The position numbers and the translations under genes are program-made. A DNA stretch of 5,843 bases, from NCBI GenBank assembly GCA_002383405.1, contig DFYS01000175.1, positions 5,500 through 11,342 on the forward strand. Direction: 5' to 3'. Positions within the stretch are counted from its first letter, which is position 1, and every line of letters begins with the position of its first letter. Below are positions 5,721 through 5,843 of the stretch, piece after piece. Source of the stretch: Moorella sp. UBA4076 (GTDB lineage: Bacteria; Bacillota; DSM-521; Neomoorellales; Neomoorellaceae). Below the pieces are notes generated by a model. The model had not been told where the DNA came from and did no database searches. It worked only from the letters and a program-made list of their open reading frames with translations.

Positions 5721-5843
5721 AGACCTTAAAACCGCACAAGAATTATTAGTAGGCCCTAGTCTAGGATACCACGTAGAAGTCAGAGTTACCAGGTTGGCCA
5801 GCAATCAGCAGGGCACAACCTGGAAATTTCCCCTTGACAGGTA
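5713..5843 (+). CDS. Possible start of a further gene, cut by the window end
   Basis: A frame runs without a stop from the TTG at 5713 (or the ATG at 5686, inside the anti-sigma gene) to the end of the window, 43 codons or more. It would read LSEDLKTAQELLVG and on to GTTWKFPLDR. No ribosome binding site is visible at either start, and an open run of this length is expected by chance fairly often. A hairpin and a TTGACA hexamer lie in the same stretch, which fits an intergenic region better. I do not recognise a family. Confidence 0.12.
   Translation, partial: MSEDLKTAQELLVGPSLGYHVEVRVTRLASNQQGTTWKFPLDR
5789..5823 (+). terminator. Hairpin after the anti-sigma gene, possible terminator
   Basis: CCAGGTTG (5789-5796) pairs perfectly with CAACCTGG (5816-5823). 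Past one unpaired A, GCC (5797-5799) pairs with GGC (5812-5814), leaving a 12-nt loop. It sits 68 bp after the anti-sigma stop. The following bases (AAATTTCCCC) are only weakly T-rich, so termination is uncertain. Confidence 0.35.
5834..5839 (+). promoter_or_regulatory. Perfect -35 hexamer at the window edge
   Basis: TTGACA matches the sigma-A -35 consensus exactly and follows the hairpin at 5789-5823, as expected at the head of a new transcription unit. The matching -10 would lie beyond the window, so it cannot be confirmed. Confidence 0.25.

Noticed and set aside
1..5843. CRISPR array, tRNA or rRNA gene, insertion sequence or toxin-antitoxin module
   Set aside because: I saw no regularly spaced repeats, no tRNA- or rRNA-like segments, no transposase motifs or terminal inverted repeats, and no small gene pair beyond the sigma/anti-sigma unit.

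Overview
The window holds two adjacent transcription units, both on the + strand, from what looks like a Bacillota (low-GC Gram-positive lineage) genome with fairly balanced base composition. A Clostridia- or Negativicutes-type source is the best guess. The clues are strong AGGAGG-type ribosome binding sites, use of GTG starts, a lipoprotein solute-binding protein, and an ECF sigma factor paired with a DUF4367-type membrane anti-sigma factor. No taxon can be fixed from the sequence alone.

Positions 1-255 form a non-coding leader. It has several short inverted and direct repeats, a possible weak promoter, a T-rich run, and then a strong ribosome binding site. From 256 to 3982 lies a tightly packed four-gene ABC transporter operon of the TroABCD/MntABCD/ZnuABC class for divalent metals: a metal-binding lipoprotein (troA), the ATPase (troB) and two different membrane permeases (troC, troD). 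The gaps are 14 bp and 1 bp, and troC and troD overlap by 17 bp, so translational coupling is likely. The binding protein captures Mn2+, Zn2+ or Fe2+ outside the membrane, the TroC/TroD pair forms the channel, and TroB powers import. TroD has a C-terminal extension of about 85-90 residues that reads like a winged-helix domain. It is the most unusual coding feature here, and no separate MntR/TroR regulator gene follows it inside the window.

Positions 3983-4189 are intergenic. They contain a perfect 14-bp-arm hairpin that probably closes the metal operon, then a promoter region with an ECF-like GAACCTT element, a TATAAT hexamer and a 10-bp palindrome. From 4190 to 5720 come an ECF sigma factor and a single-pass membrane protein with an extracytoplasmic DUF4367-like domain, which together form a typical sigma/anti-sigma envelope-stress pair. 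The ECF-like promoter suggests the pair regulates itself.

Positions 5721-5843 carry a smaller hairpin, a TTGACA hexamer at the very edge and a weakly supported open frame running off the end. All components belong to known families. I do not see a clearly new system. The items most worth checking are the winged-helix extension of TroD, the structured troA leader and the self-regulatory promoter of the sigma factor.
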